Made by a program: the position numbers and the translations under genes. A DNA stretch of 64,000 bases, taken from NCBI GenBank assembly GCA_964427425.1, contig CAYRUD010000016.1:1-64000 (forward strand), written 5' to 3'. Source of the stretch: CAYRUD01 sp964427425 (lineage in GTDB: Bacteria; Chlamydiota; Chlamydiia; Chlamydiales; FEN-1388). The notes below the pieces were generated by a model. That model was not told the origin of the DNA. It did not search any database and saw nothing but the letters and a program-made list of their open reading frames with translations. Shown in pieces: positions 28,928 through 37,239 of the stretch (its first letter is position 1; every line of letters begins with the position of its first letter).

Positions 28928-28968
28928 CCCACCCTCCTAAGGGCATCTTTATAAGATGCCCTTATCTC
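28739..28968 (+). repeat. 3'-end repeat copy B (BTB gene 3)
   Basis: Partner of 27004-27236. It covers the last codons of gene 3, the bases TAACCCACCCTCCTAAGGG and the stem-loop. Confidence 0.75.
28938..28964 (+). terminator. Perfect 12-pair stem-loop after BTB gene 3
   Basis: TAAGGGCATCTT and AAGATGCCCTTA pair perfectly around the loop TAT. As after gene 2 there is no T-run. In gene 2 the copy has lost two of these pairs. Confidence 0.6.
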
Positions 28969-29150
28969 AAAAAAGCCTTTTTTAGGCGCCCTATCCTCTC
29001 ATCAGAAACAATTTTCGAAGCCTTGATCTAATCTAAACGGAAGATAAATAATATAATTGCATCCCATTATAGCTTTTAGAAACACCTTAGAAGCTTAATA
29101 TTAAAATTAAAAAGGGATAATAATACTCAAAGATATCAAGGACATTCGAC

Positions 29151-30488
29151 ATGCTACATACATATAATCCATCTCAATACCCTTATGCGCCAAGAACGTA
29201 TTCAGAAATTCATCAAGAAAGCAATAGCCAACTAAAGAAATACATAAGCCCTGAAAAACTCGATGAAATAATCCAAGAAACTCCTCAAGCCGAGGAGCTA
29301 AGATCTAAATATCAACCTTTAGGAAACTTCTATCATCAGTATTTGACTCTGCTAGAACAACGACTTTGCCCTATCGTCGACGCTGCCTTTGAAGGAAAAG
29401 CCGAAGCTTCAGTCAGCTGTGATACTCCTTATAATATCTACGGAGGATATAACATCCCTGGGGCTATGCAGATAACCCCAGAAGAACTCTTAGAAATCGA
29501 TGCAGAGATTACTAAAAAGGTTCTTCAAGTCCTCAACATTCATGCTCAACCTGTGAATTCCGATTCAGAAATGAATAAGGATATAATCCCTGCGCATCAG
29601 ATGCCATATGGATCTTATAGCGCTGTGAAAGCTCCCCAACTCCAGTGTTCTTGGAAGGTAAATAATCCGTTTGTCTATCCTGAGATCGCGAGAAAACAAC
29701 ACTCAACACCCAATCCCAAAGACGTAAAGTCGAATGAACTCAGAAAAACTATGGGCGATTTTATCCTTAAGCTTCCTAATGAAGAGGAGTTTCGGGCAGA
29801 TAGAGTAACCTTAGCCGCATCTTCTGAATATTTTAAGACTCTCTTCGAAGAGAAATTTAAAGATAGTAAAGAAAACACCGCTCTCATTGATTTTGGTATT
29901 GACATTGATGCTGATACATTGAATGCGTACTTAGATTTTCTTTACTTAGGCACTATCGATTTATCAAAAGAAGAATCAATAGATCGCATTACTAGCTTGG
30001 GACTTTTAGCCGACGCAACAGAAGTTCCTCAACTTAAGGAAATCTGCTCTGAAGAGCTACGTCTGCGCCTTGAGGAAGAAACCTTCTGGCCAATAGCCTT
30101 TTACGCACATAAAGTGAAAGACGAAGCACTTAGAGAAAGATGTATTCTATTTGCACAGCAGAATAAAAAGTGGATTGAAAATACTGCTGACTTTTCAGAC
30201 AAAGAGATCGACGATCTCTTAAAGATATTGAATGTAGGCCAATATTTTGGAAGTGAAGAGATTGAAGAAAGAGCGTATCAAGAAATAATAAAAAAAGCTG
30301 ATTCGAAGGCTTTTATAAACATCTGCGAAGAAGCAAATAAGAATGGAAGGCTAAAACAGCTTTGCATTGAGCACGTGAGAAACACGCCAGAATTTGCTAA
30401 AGAAGCTTCAAAAGAAGCCTTGGCTGCTTATGTCAAATTACTAACGAACGGTTCATTGGATATTCTTGACCGCCTTAAAGAAGTATAA
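29151..30488 (+). CDS. BTB-domain protein 4 of 4
   Basis: 445 residues, the most divergent copy. N-terminal domain SQLKKYISPEKLDEIIQE and LCPIVDAAFEGKAEA. Then a Gly/Tyr/Pro-rich stretch, and the linker CSWKVNNPFVYPEIARK then NELRKT. BTB fold LPNEEEFRADRVTLAASSEYF and YLDFLYLGTIDLSKEE. BACK-like part LEEETFWPIAFYAHKVKDEAL. AAGGA lies eight bases before the ATG and a good terminator follows the stop, closing the cluster. Function inferred as for the others. Confidence 0.82.
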   Translation: MLHTYNPSQYPYAPRTYSEIHQESNSQLKKYISPEKLDEIIQETPQAEELRSKYQPLGNFYHQYLTLLEQRLCPIVDAAFEGKAEASVSCDTPYNIYGGYNIPGAMQITPEELLEIDAEITKKVLQVLNIHAQPVNSDSEMNKDIIPAHQMPYGSYSAVKAPQLQCSWKVNNPFVYPEIARKQHSTPNPKDVKSNELRKTMGDFILKLPNEEEFRADRVTLAASSEYFKTLFEEKFKDSKENTALIDFGIDIDADTLNAYLDFLYLGTIDLSKEESIDRITSLGLLADATEVPQLKEICSEELRLRLEEETFWPIAFYAHKVKDEALRERCILFAQQNKKWIENTADFSDKEIDDLLKILNVGQYFGSEEIEERAYQEIIKKADSKAFINICEEANKNGRLKQLCIEHVRNTPEFAKEASKEALAAYVKLLTNGSLDILDRLKEV

Positions 30489-30498
30489 AGATACATTG

Positions 30499-30530
30499 AA
30501 AGGACATCTTATCAGGATGTCCTTTTTTCT
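30499..30530 (+). terminator. Rho-independent terminator closing the BTB cluster
   Basis: AAAGGACATC, loop TTATCAG, GATGTCCTTT and then more Ts. It lies between the convergent BTB gene 4 and the symporter gene and could serve both strands. Confidence 0.85.
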
Positions 30531-30534
30531 TATT

Positions 30535-31830
30535 TTAGACCTTATCTTCTTTTGCTAAGTCAATGTCGACCATTTTTGCAACGCATGAATCTGACCATAT
30601 ATTGAGAGCAGTCTCATAAGCGTCAATGAGCGTATAGAACGGCAGAATCAATCCCATAATCGTGAGAGGGATATTCATCGACGCTAACAGCGCGCTCGTC
30701 AAAAAATAACATCCCATCGGAACTCCTGCATTTCCAACTGCCGCGACTGTGGCGATGAGAGTCCAGAGAACCATATCAGCGAATTCTACCTCTATTCCAT
30801 GCGCTTTCATAACAAAGAGAGATGTTACCAAAATAAAAGCTGCGCAGCCATTCATATTAATAGTCGTGCAGAGTGGGAAAGATGATCGAGCAACACTTTC
30901 AGACACTTTTGCTCTTTCAACTGCCGCTTGAATCGCTGTCGGAACTGTCGCACTTGATGACTTTGTAAAGAATGCCACGCTCAGCGCTGGAAACATCGCC
31001 TTTACCAAGAAAATCGGCGAGATTCCTTTACGTAATAGAAGAAGAGGTAAGACAATCAATCCCTGGATTGTATTCGCCGCAAAAATAACTAACAAATAGA
31101 GCCCTAAGCTTTCAAGGTGGCTTCCTAGTCCATTTTTAAGATCATGAATAAAGAGTGTCACAAATGCCCATAGAGCTAGTGGTATCAGTCGGACTATCCA
31201 TCCCGTAATTACCATAAAGAGCCGATAGAGCGCGGAGAAAAATTCAAAGAGATGATCTCGCTCTTTTGGAGAAAGATGAAAGGATGCAAACGCCATTAAT
31301 GATGCTAAGAGAAGAACTCCGATCACATTCCCCTCAATAAAAGGACTTATCGCATTTGATGGCAAAAGAGTCATAAAATGAGACACATAGCCTTTACCAA
31401 CCCCCGCTGTAGCGGATGAGCTGCCAGCATTCTCAATTCCAGATAAGAGAATTGACTGAGTAGGATCGATATAGACAAAGAGAACAAGTCCCACCATTGC
31501 CGCAAGATAGGTAGTAAGAAAAGTGTATCCAACAAGCTTTTTCATCAAACGCGAGACACAAGAAGAGCGCGCATTCACTTCTTTTAAGGCGGTAATGACT
31601 GAAAGAAAGAGAAGCGGCAAACTAACAAGACGCAAAAGCTTTATGAAAACTTCAGAGAAAACCTCAGCGGATTTATGTAAACACTCTATCTGAAACCATC
31701 CAGATACAAAAGCCATACAAAGAGCTGCAATATAGAGAAAAAACGTAGAACGGAATAATGAAGCTTTGGCTAATTTACCCTTTTCATGCTCACTGAAGTG
31801 GCAGTCATGAATTTGATGATGAAGGCACAT
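30535..31830 (-). CDS. Dicarboxylate/amino acid:cation symporter (SDF/DAACS family)
   Basis: 431 residues, polytopic inner-membrane protein that imports glutamate, aspartate or C4-dicarboxylates with Na+ or H+. The two hallmark elements are present: the serine-rich hairpin as FTKSSSATVPTAI, and the TM7 motif as CTTINMNGCAAF (usually NMDGT, here NMNGC, which could change the cation site or substrate). About eight membrane segments plus re-entrant loops. The 30-residue His/Cys-containing N-terminus is hydrophilic. Chlamydiae use such carriers to take host metabolites. Confidence 0.9.
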   Translation of the reverse strand: MCLHHQIHDCHFSEHEKGKLAKASLFRSTFFLYIAALCMAFVSGWFQIECLHKSAEVFSEVFIKLLRLVSLPLLFLSVITALKEVNARSSCVSRLMKKLVGYTFLTTYLAAMVGLVLFVYIDPTQSILLSGIENAGSSSATAGVGKGYVSHFMTLLPSNAISPFIEGNVIGVLLLASLMAFASFHLSPKERDHLFEFFSALYRLFMVITGWIVRLIPLALWAFVTLFIHDLKNGLGSHLESLGLYLLVIFAANTIQGLIVLPLLLLRKGISPIFLVKAMFPALSVAFFTKSSSATVPTAIQAAVERAKVSESVARSSFPLCTTINMNGCAAFILVTSLFVMKAHGIEVEFADMVLWTLIATVAAVGNAGVPMGCYFLTSALLASMNIPLTIMGLILPFYTLIDAYETALNIWSDSCVAKMVDIDLAKEDKV

Positions 31831-32244
31831 AGGTGTATATTCAATAAACCTCTAAAATAAATTCTGGTGTAGATAACTAAAGATAGAAAAAATGAAATGA
31901 ATGCACTCTTTTGCTCATTTCAGCTTCAAGGAAAGCTTTATAAGCAACAAAGAGAGAAAGGAAGACAACAAGAGGAAAAAAGGAAAATATTCATCATCCA
32001 CTATATATATTTGGTGATTCATGAAAAAGGATGCCATGCTTTTGACTATATTGTCATCTCATTCTTCAACTCTTTACTAAGCTTCAATCAAAGAAATGGG
32101 GAATAAAGCAAAAAGCACAATATCCAAATGGATTGCGAGAAATTACTTCGCATGATACCCTTGTCGTTCATATATTAAGACAACTATCACGCGCGCCATT
32201 TCAAAACGTGCGCTATCACACAAGCGACTGGACGAGGTTCACTC
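31831..32244. other. 414-base divergent region before rpmB
   Basis: It separates the symporter (minus) from L28 (plus). A 69-codon ATG frame at 31897-32106 is Lys/Gln-rich with no Shine-Dalgarno, and I do not accept it. The TTGTCG near 32161 with an AT-rich spacer and ACTATC is a weak promoter candidate for rpmB. Confidence 0.35.
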
Positions 32245-32520
32245 ATGTCGAAAGTTTGCCAAGTTACTGGAAAAAAACCAGTTCGTGGGTACAAGTATGT
32301 AACCCGCGGTATTGCTAAGAAAAAGAAAGGTATCGGTTTGAAAGTGACCGGCAAAACAAAGCGCCGCTTCCAACCAAACCTTCAAGAAAAAAGATTCTGG
32401 CTCTCTGAAGAGAAGCGATTTGTTACACTTCGCCTTTCATGCGCAGCTATGAGAACCATCGAGAAAGTTGGTCTCTCACGCATCGTTCGAGAACTCAGAG
32501 CAAGTGGCCAAGACGTATAG
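32245..32520 (+). CDS. rpmB: 50S ribosomal protein L28
   Basis: Structural protein of the large ribosomal subunit. 91 residues. MSKVCQVTGKKP, then TKRRFQPNLQEKRFW, then LRLSCAAMRTIEKVG show L28 without doubt. It has the first Cys of the zinc-ribbon type but not a full CxxC. GAGG lies seven bases before the ATG and a strong terminator follows. It is not next to rpmG here. Confidence 0.97.
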   Translation: MSKVCQVTGKKPVRGYKYVTRGIAKKKKGIGLKVTGKTKRRFQPNLQEKRFWLSEEKRFVTLRLSCAAMRTIEKVGLSRIVRELRASGQDV

Positions 32521-32553
32521 TATTCGCTATTCGTTAAGCCATTCACTTAACAT

Positions 32554-32597
32554 AACGTCACTAAACAAGAGAGATCTTTTTTAGTGGCGTTTTTTAT
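32554..32597 (+). terminator. Rho-independent terminator after rpmB
   Basis: AACGTCACTAAA pairs with TTTAGTGGCGTT (one G-T pair), followed by TTTTATT. Long stem and T-run. Confidence 0.88.
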
Positions 32598-32678
32598 TCT
32601 ATGTAAAAAAACCGTGTGTAAAGATTAAAAAAGTCCATCACACACGGCGAATTCAAAAAAAGCTTGGATAAACTCTCG

Positions 32679-33932
32679 CTATCCAGCTTTTAACTCTTGG
32701 TCTGAGTGAGATTCTTGAGAAAAATACTCATCTAAGAGCTTCATATTCGCGAATCCTAAGTTTCGCTGCACAAGCTGATGGATATCTTCTGGTAGCGTAG
32801 GATCTTGGAGCATCTCCAAAGAAAGCTTCTTACAATCAATGTAATTTCCTATCCAGTAAGCTCCAACTGAACACTCAAGTTTCAAGCCATAATCATACAT
32901 CCACTTCTGCAAGAAAAGAACATCTTCTGGCACAGGAATATTTTGCCCAATCTTTGCAACTTCATAGCACCCTTTAAAATTACTTTTTGACCTCATAAAG
33001 TTTGCTAAATAATAGAGAGGCTCCGCTCTTGTTGGCCGATAAAAATAAGCGTCTTTATAGCATGAGATGACGGTATCATCAGGAGCTCCCATCCGCTGAT
33101 GGATAATTCCCAATTGCAGTTTTGACCAGAATACCTCTTCTTCCCAGCCACCCATATCGATACGACGTTGATAGTATTGGAGCGCTTTCTCATTATCGCC
33201 TGCATCTCGATAGCTTTGGGCAAGATAAAACATATACCTAGTGTTATTTGGCTCTTCTTGGAGTGCCTTTTCAAGAATTTGCGCGTCTTTTAGATACTTC
33301 TGCGGATCTTGAGAGCGAGCTCCGTCACGAGTGGATGTGATAACAACTCCTTCGAGAGTTTCACCTACTGTGCCTGGTGGAGGAACTAACACTTCATGAA
33401 GCGCTCCAACCCACTTCCACTCTGGGCTACTCTTAATAAGTTGAACGCGCTTGTAATGAAGCCCATCCAATTCAATAGGAATATAATAAAAGTCTTTATC
33501 AAGGTGAGGAAGTTTAAAGTTCTCTTCATATGTCAAGAACTCATCTGCATCTATAAAGAGAATATAATCACTTTTTCCTAACGCAAGCTGAAGTGCCTCA
33601 TTTCTATTATGTCCAAAGTTTACCCATGGACGCTCATGAAGCTCTCCCTTCACCTTCTTCGATTTCATAAAATCTTTAATAATTTTCTGAGTACCATCTG
33701 TAGAGCCAGTATCGACAATCACCCAGTAATCAATGATAGGAAGAAGAGACTCTAAACATCGGCAGATAACTTTGCTCTCATCTTTGACGATCATATTTAA
33801 ACAAACTGTACTTTTCTTTGTCTCTTTAGCATACGCACCGTCAATCATGAGAAAGCTCAAGCCCGCTAGAAGGATAGTAAAGAGGGATACCCTCCTCATC
33901 ACAAGTATGTATTGAGAAACAGATCTGAGCAT
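32679..33932 (-). CDS. Exported family-2 glycosyltransferase with TPR repeats
   Basis: About 417 residues from the ATG at 33932. A signal peptide or anchor (RRVSLFTILLAGLSFLM, then GAYA before KET) precedes a GT-A domain: CLNMIVKDES, IVDTGSTDGTQ and the metal-binding FIDADEF, then the family's WKWVGALHEVL. TPR-like helices follow (MFYLAQSYRDAGDNEKALQYY, LQLGIIHQRMG). GT2-TPR proteins usually act in the cytosol, so an export signal is odd. Alternative starts are 33941 (GTG) and 33899 (ATG). The acceptor is unknown. Confidence 0.8.
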   Translation of the reverse strand: MLRSVSQYILVMRRVSLFTILLAGLSFLMIDGAYAKETKKSTVCLNMIVKDESKVICRCLESLLPIIDYWVIVDTGSTDGTQKIIKDFMKSKKVKGELHERPWVNFGHNRNEALQLALGKSDYILFIDADEFLTYEENFKLPHLDKDFYYIPIELDGLHYKRVQLIKSSPEWKWVGALHEVLVPPPGTVGETLEGVVITSTRDGARSQDPQKYLKDAQILEKALQEEPNNTRYMFYLAQSYRDAGDNEKALQYYQRRIDMGGWEEEVFWSKLQLGIIHQRMGAPDDTVISCYKDAYFYRPTRAEPLYYLANFMRSKSNFKGCYEVAKIGQNIPVPEDVLFLQKWMYDYGLKLECSVGAYWIGNYIDCKKLSLEMLQDPTLPEDIHQLVQRNLGFANMKLLDEYFSQESHSDQELKAG

Positions 33933-34118
33933 AGAGAACACTCTTACAATGCAGGGTTAATAAATGAAATAGCAGGGGTCAAAAAAACTGTTACACTGGA
34001 ATCTTTTGAAGGAATGGCTCATGGCAGGTGCCCATTCAATATTCATATATAACTCAAGACCTCAGTTGATAGCTGACCATAAGAATATTTTTGAACGGTT
34101 TTCTCGAAAAATCATCAA

Positions 34119-36059
34119 ATGATCCTGAGGCTAAGCCGAGAGAAAATTCAAAATTTGAACAAGCTCATTTCATTTGATTCTTTCCATCATAGCCTGCTAG
34201 GGTATGAGAGTTTCTCCTGCTCGAGTCTTAAGATGGAGTCTATAACAGCTACGATGCTCTCTCGAATTCTCTCTTACTTCGCTTCCAGCAAGCACAATTC
34301 CTTACCCCCAGCATCATTACAAGAGTACATTGAGCTTTTGCATCGAAAAGGAGAGCTCCATATTATAGACACCCCTGTCTCGCCATATCTTGAGATAGCA
34401 GAAATCTCTCGACGAGTAGTCGCTGAGGAGGGACCTGCGCTCTTATTTAGAAATGTCAAAGGAAGCCGATTTCCAGTCGCAACAAACCTTTATGGATCAA
34501 AAAAACGGCTCGAATTAGCGTTTGGCGATGATGTTGAAGAGAGGGTTGGATCGTACGTCAAGCTTCTTACTGAAGAATTTCCTCCAACGTTCAAAACACT
34601 CTACAGCCGCAAAAACGATCTCTTTGCTCTTTCAAGGATTCGCTGCAAAAACACGAATTGGAAGTCTTTAAAGCAGCATCGAGTTGATGAAATAACACTA
34701 GATGACCTCCCCCTTCTCACTTCATGGAAAGAAGACGGCGGAGCCTTCGTCACCCTCCCTCTTGTCTATACCCAATCGATGAAGAAGCCATCATCGAGAA
34801 ATCTTGGCATGTACCGGATACAGCGATACGACAAGAATACTACAGGACTTCACTGGCAGATTGGCAAAGGAGGCGGCTTTCATTTTTATGAGGCAGAACA
34901 GGTGAATAAAGATCTTCCTGTCGCAGTCTTTATTGGTGGGCCTCCAGCTCTTACTCTTGCAGCTATCGCCCCCCTTCCCGAGAATGTTCCCGAACTTCTT
35001 TTCGCTTCATTTCTCTTAAAGCGCCCCCTAGAGATGACGAATACACCGTACCACCCCTATTCTATTCCTCATCATTCTGATTTCGCTCTATTAGGCTACG
35101 CGAAAGCACATGAAAGAAGAATTGAAGGACCATTTGGAGATCATTTCGGCTACTTAAGCTTAGCGCACGAGTTTCCCGTCTTTCATTGTAAGCATATTGT
35201 CCATAAAGAAGGCGCGATCTTACCAGCGACCGTGGTTGGCCCTCCACCGCAAGAAGATCTTTATATAGGCGAATTCTTACAAAAGCTCTTAAGCCCGCTC
35301 TTTCCTGTCGTGATGCCAGCAGTTGAGCATCTTCACACCTATCCCGAAAGTGGATTTCATGCATTAGCCGCAATGCAAGTAAAAGAGCGCTATGAAAAAG
35401 AATCCCTATCGACAGCTCTTCGTGTTATGGGTGAGGGCCAGCTCGCTCTGACAAAAATATTATTTGCCATTGGGCAAAAAGACATATCGCTTGAGGACTT
35501 CTCCTCAGTGTTTCAAAATCTTTTGGAACGCATTCGTCCCGAAGAGGATATAATTATCCTCTCGCATACAGCCAATGACACGCTCGACTATACAGGCCCC
35601 AAACTCAATCGCGGCTCGAAAGCAATCTTTATGGGAGTCGTAAAAGAGCCTCGTCGCATATTGCCCCGCTCAAAGCCTCAAAGCATGCCAAATTATGTTA
35701 AAGAGGCTCATATCTTCTGCCCTGGATGCCTCGTTATTACAGTTTCAAGCACCTGTCCACAACCACAAGCGATCGTGGATCATGAAGCTTTCCATGAATG
35801 GCCATGTATTGTTATTACTGACGACGCAACATCAACAGTATCATCAGATCGACAGTTCTTGTGGCAAGTCTTTACCCGATTTGAGCCCGCACAAGATCTC
35901 TACTTCAAACAGTCTTTCTTAAGACGAAATAGTGCGGGCTTTTCATTTCCTATGCTCATTGACTCACGTATGAAACCCCATTATCCTCCAGCGCTTATCT
36001 GTGATGATGAAACATCAAAGCTTGTCGACTCAAGATGGAAGGAGTATTTCCCCACATGA
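34119..36059 (+). CDS. UbiD-family decarboxylase
   Basis: UbiD enzymes use prenylated FMN to (de)carboxylate aromatic or unsaturated acids, for example in ubiquinone or menaquinone synthesis. Family segments: LQEYIELLHRKGELHIID, EGPALLFRNVKG, PVATNLYGSKKRLELAFG, YRIQRYDKNTTGLHWQIGKGG, FIGGPPALTLAAIAPLPE, EGPFGDHFGYLS. The frame's first 45 residues are not conserved, so the true start may be 34233 or 34254. At about 600 residues it is of the longer UbiD type. L28-UbiD-PLD order is, from memory, chlamydial. It overlaps the PLD gene start. Confidence 0.87.
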   Translation: MILRLSREKIQNLNKLISFDSFHHSLLGYESFSCSSLKMESITATMLSRILSYFASSKHNSLPPASLQEYIELLHRKGELHIIDTPVSPYLEIAEISRRVVAEEGPALLFRNVKGSRFPVATNLYGSKKRLELAFGDDVEERVGSYVKLLTEEFPPTFKTLYSRKNDLFALSRIRCKNTNWKSLKQHRVDEITLDDLPLLTSWKEDGGAFVTLPLVYTQSMKKPSSRNLGMYRIQRYDKNTTGLHWQIGKGGGFHFYEAEQVNKDLPVAVFIGGPPALTLAAIAPLPENVPELLFASFLLKRPLEMTNTPYHPYSIPHHSDFALLGYAKAHERRIEGPFGDHFGYLSLAHEFPVFHCKHIVHKEGAILPATVVGPPPQEDLYIGEFLQKLLSPLFPVVMPAVEHLHTYPESGFHALAAMQVKERYEKESLSTALRVMGEGQLALTKILFAIGQKDISLEDFSSVFQNLLERIRPEEDIIILSHTANDTLDYTGPKLNRGSKAIFMGVVKEPRRILPRSKPQSMPNYVKEAHIFCPGCLVITVSSTCPQPQAIVDHEAFHEWPCIVITDDATSTVSSDRQFLWQVFTRFEPAQDLYFKQSFLRRNSAGFSFPMLIDSRMKPHYPPALICDDETSKLVDSRWKEYFPT

Positions 36060-37207
36060 ATCGAAGTGAAGAAGAAGTGAAAAAAAGAGCAGCTCGCCTT
36101 ATTAAAAATGTCTTTAATAAGCGAAAAAAGAATCCAAAAGCACTGACTCACCTCTCTTCTCGAAGTGTTTTACTTCTTGCCACCCTTCTTTTTCTCTCTT
36201 TGTTTCACTCTATTCTATCGCCACAGAGCGCAGTCCTTGAAGATAAAGAGCTCTCATTAGCTTTAGCTTCTACCGATGTTCCGCCATACTCCATTCATGA
36301 GACGCTTCGATCCGCAATACTTCGAGCTCAAAAGTCAATTAAAGTTGCAATTTACGCTCTTCAAGATAAAGCCATCATATCAGCATTAAGAAGTGCTGCC
36401 GAAAAAAATAATGTTCATGTTGAGGTTGTCGTAGACCCTTCCGCTACTGAAAACGCCTCATTCCTCTTAGGGAAATCAATCACAGTCCATGAGCGACCTC
36501 TTTCGGGTCTTATGCATATCAAACTTCTTATCATCGATGATTCAGAAGTGTGGTATGGGACTATGAATTTTACGAAAAGCTCTCTCTCGCTTCATGGTAA
36601 TATGGCCTGCGGAGTAAAGAGCTCTCTTTTAGCCAATCTTACGCAAGCCTACATTCAAAGCTTAATCGATAAAAAGCAGTATCAACTAGCTGCAGCTACC
36701 CTTCAATCGCCAGAGGAAAATGGCCCTCGCCTCTTCTTTGCCCTCCACCCACAACATGCCAAAGAGTCTTTTAAGGGTCTGATTTCACGAATCGAAAACG
36801 CAAAAGAGCGTGTATTCGTTGCTATGTATACTTTCACACATCAAGAGATTGCTCAATCTCTTATTCGAGCTCGAAATCGTGGGATTGATGTGCGAGTCAT
36901 ATTTGACAGCGAGTCATCTCGTGAGACAAGTAAGAAGATCTTTCTTCTCCTAGCGAAAAATGGAGTGCCAGTTGGCACAAGAAAACGAAAAGGGTTACTT
37001 CACTATAAATGCGCCCTTATTGACTCAAGCCTCGTCGTCGGCTCATGCAATTGGACAAAAGCTGCATTTACAATTAACGCTGAGACTTTTTCAATTATTG
37101 ATAATCTACCTTCCCCGCTCCATGAATTTATTGTCCGCTGGTGGAATGCTGTAGAAGATGATTCAACGCTCTCACAAGCGAAAGCCCTTCAACGATTTAC
37201 TACATGA
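36056..37207 (+). CDS. Phospholipase D-superfamily protein, membrane-anchored
   Basis: About 383 residues. The basic N-terminus (KKRAARLIKNVFNKRKK) is followed by one membrane segment (about 39-55) and then two PLD half-domains. Each has an HKD motif: MHIKLLIIDD (His154, Lys156) and LHYKCALIDS (His316, Lys318), each followed by GT/GS-x-N. This is a complete active site for phosphodiester cleavage or transfer; the substrate may be lipid or nucleic acid. The start at 36056 is preferred because AAGGAG lies upstream and ATGA overlaps the ubiD-like stop. An ATG at 36035 would add seven residues. The stop overlaps the next frame by ATGA. Confidence 0.88.
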   Translation: MNRSEEEVKKRAARLIKNVFNKRKKNPKALTHLSSRSVLLLATLLFLSLFHSILSPQSAVLEDKELSLALASTDVPPYSIHETLRSAILRAQKSIKVAIYALQDKAIISALRSAAEKNNVHVEVVVDPSATENASFLLGKSITVHERPLSGLMHIKLLIIDDSEVWYGTMNFTKSSLSLHGNMACGVKSSLLANLTQAYIQSLIDKKQYQLAAATLQSPEENGPRLFFALHPQHAKESFKGLISRIENAKERVFVAMYTFTHQEIAQSLIRARNRGIDVRVIFDSESSRETSKKIFLLLAKNGVPVGTRKRKGLLHYKCALIDSSLVVGSCNWTKAAFTINAETFSIIDNLPSPLHEFIVRWWNAVEDDSTLSQAKALQRFTT

Positions 37208-37239
37208 ACACTACCTTATTCGGGAGAATGAGCCGTTAT

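Noticed and set aside
12848..30488. Mobile genomic island with integrase or att sites
   Set aside because: No integrase, transposase, tRNA or flanking direct repeats were found; core genes interrupt the region. Tandem duplication explains it better.
31897..32106. 69-codon ATG frame upstream of rpmB
   Set aside because: No Shine-Dalgarno, Lys/Gln/Ile-rich composition like random AT-rich DNA, and it sits in a likely promoter region. No recognisable family.
32133..32318. Frame overlapping the rpmB start
   Set aside because: It overlaps the certain L28 gene in another frame and has no protein-like pattern.
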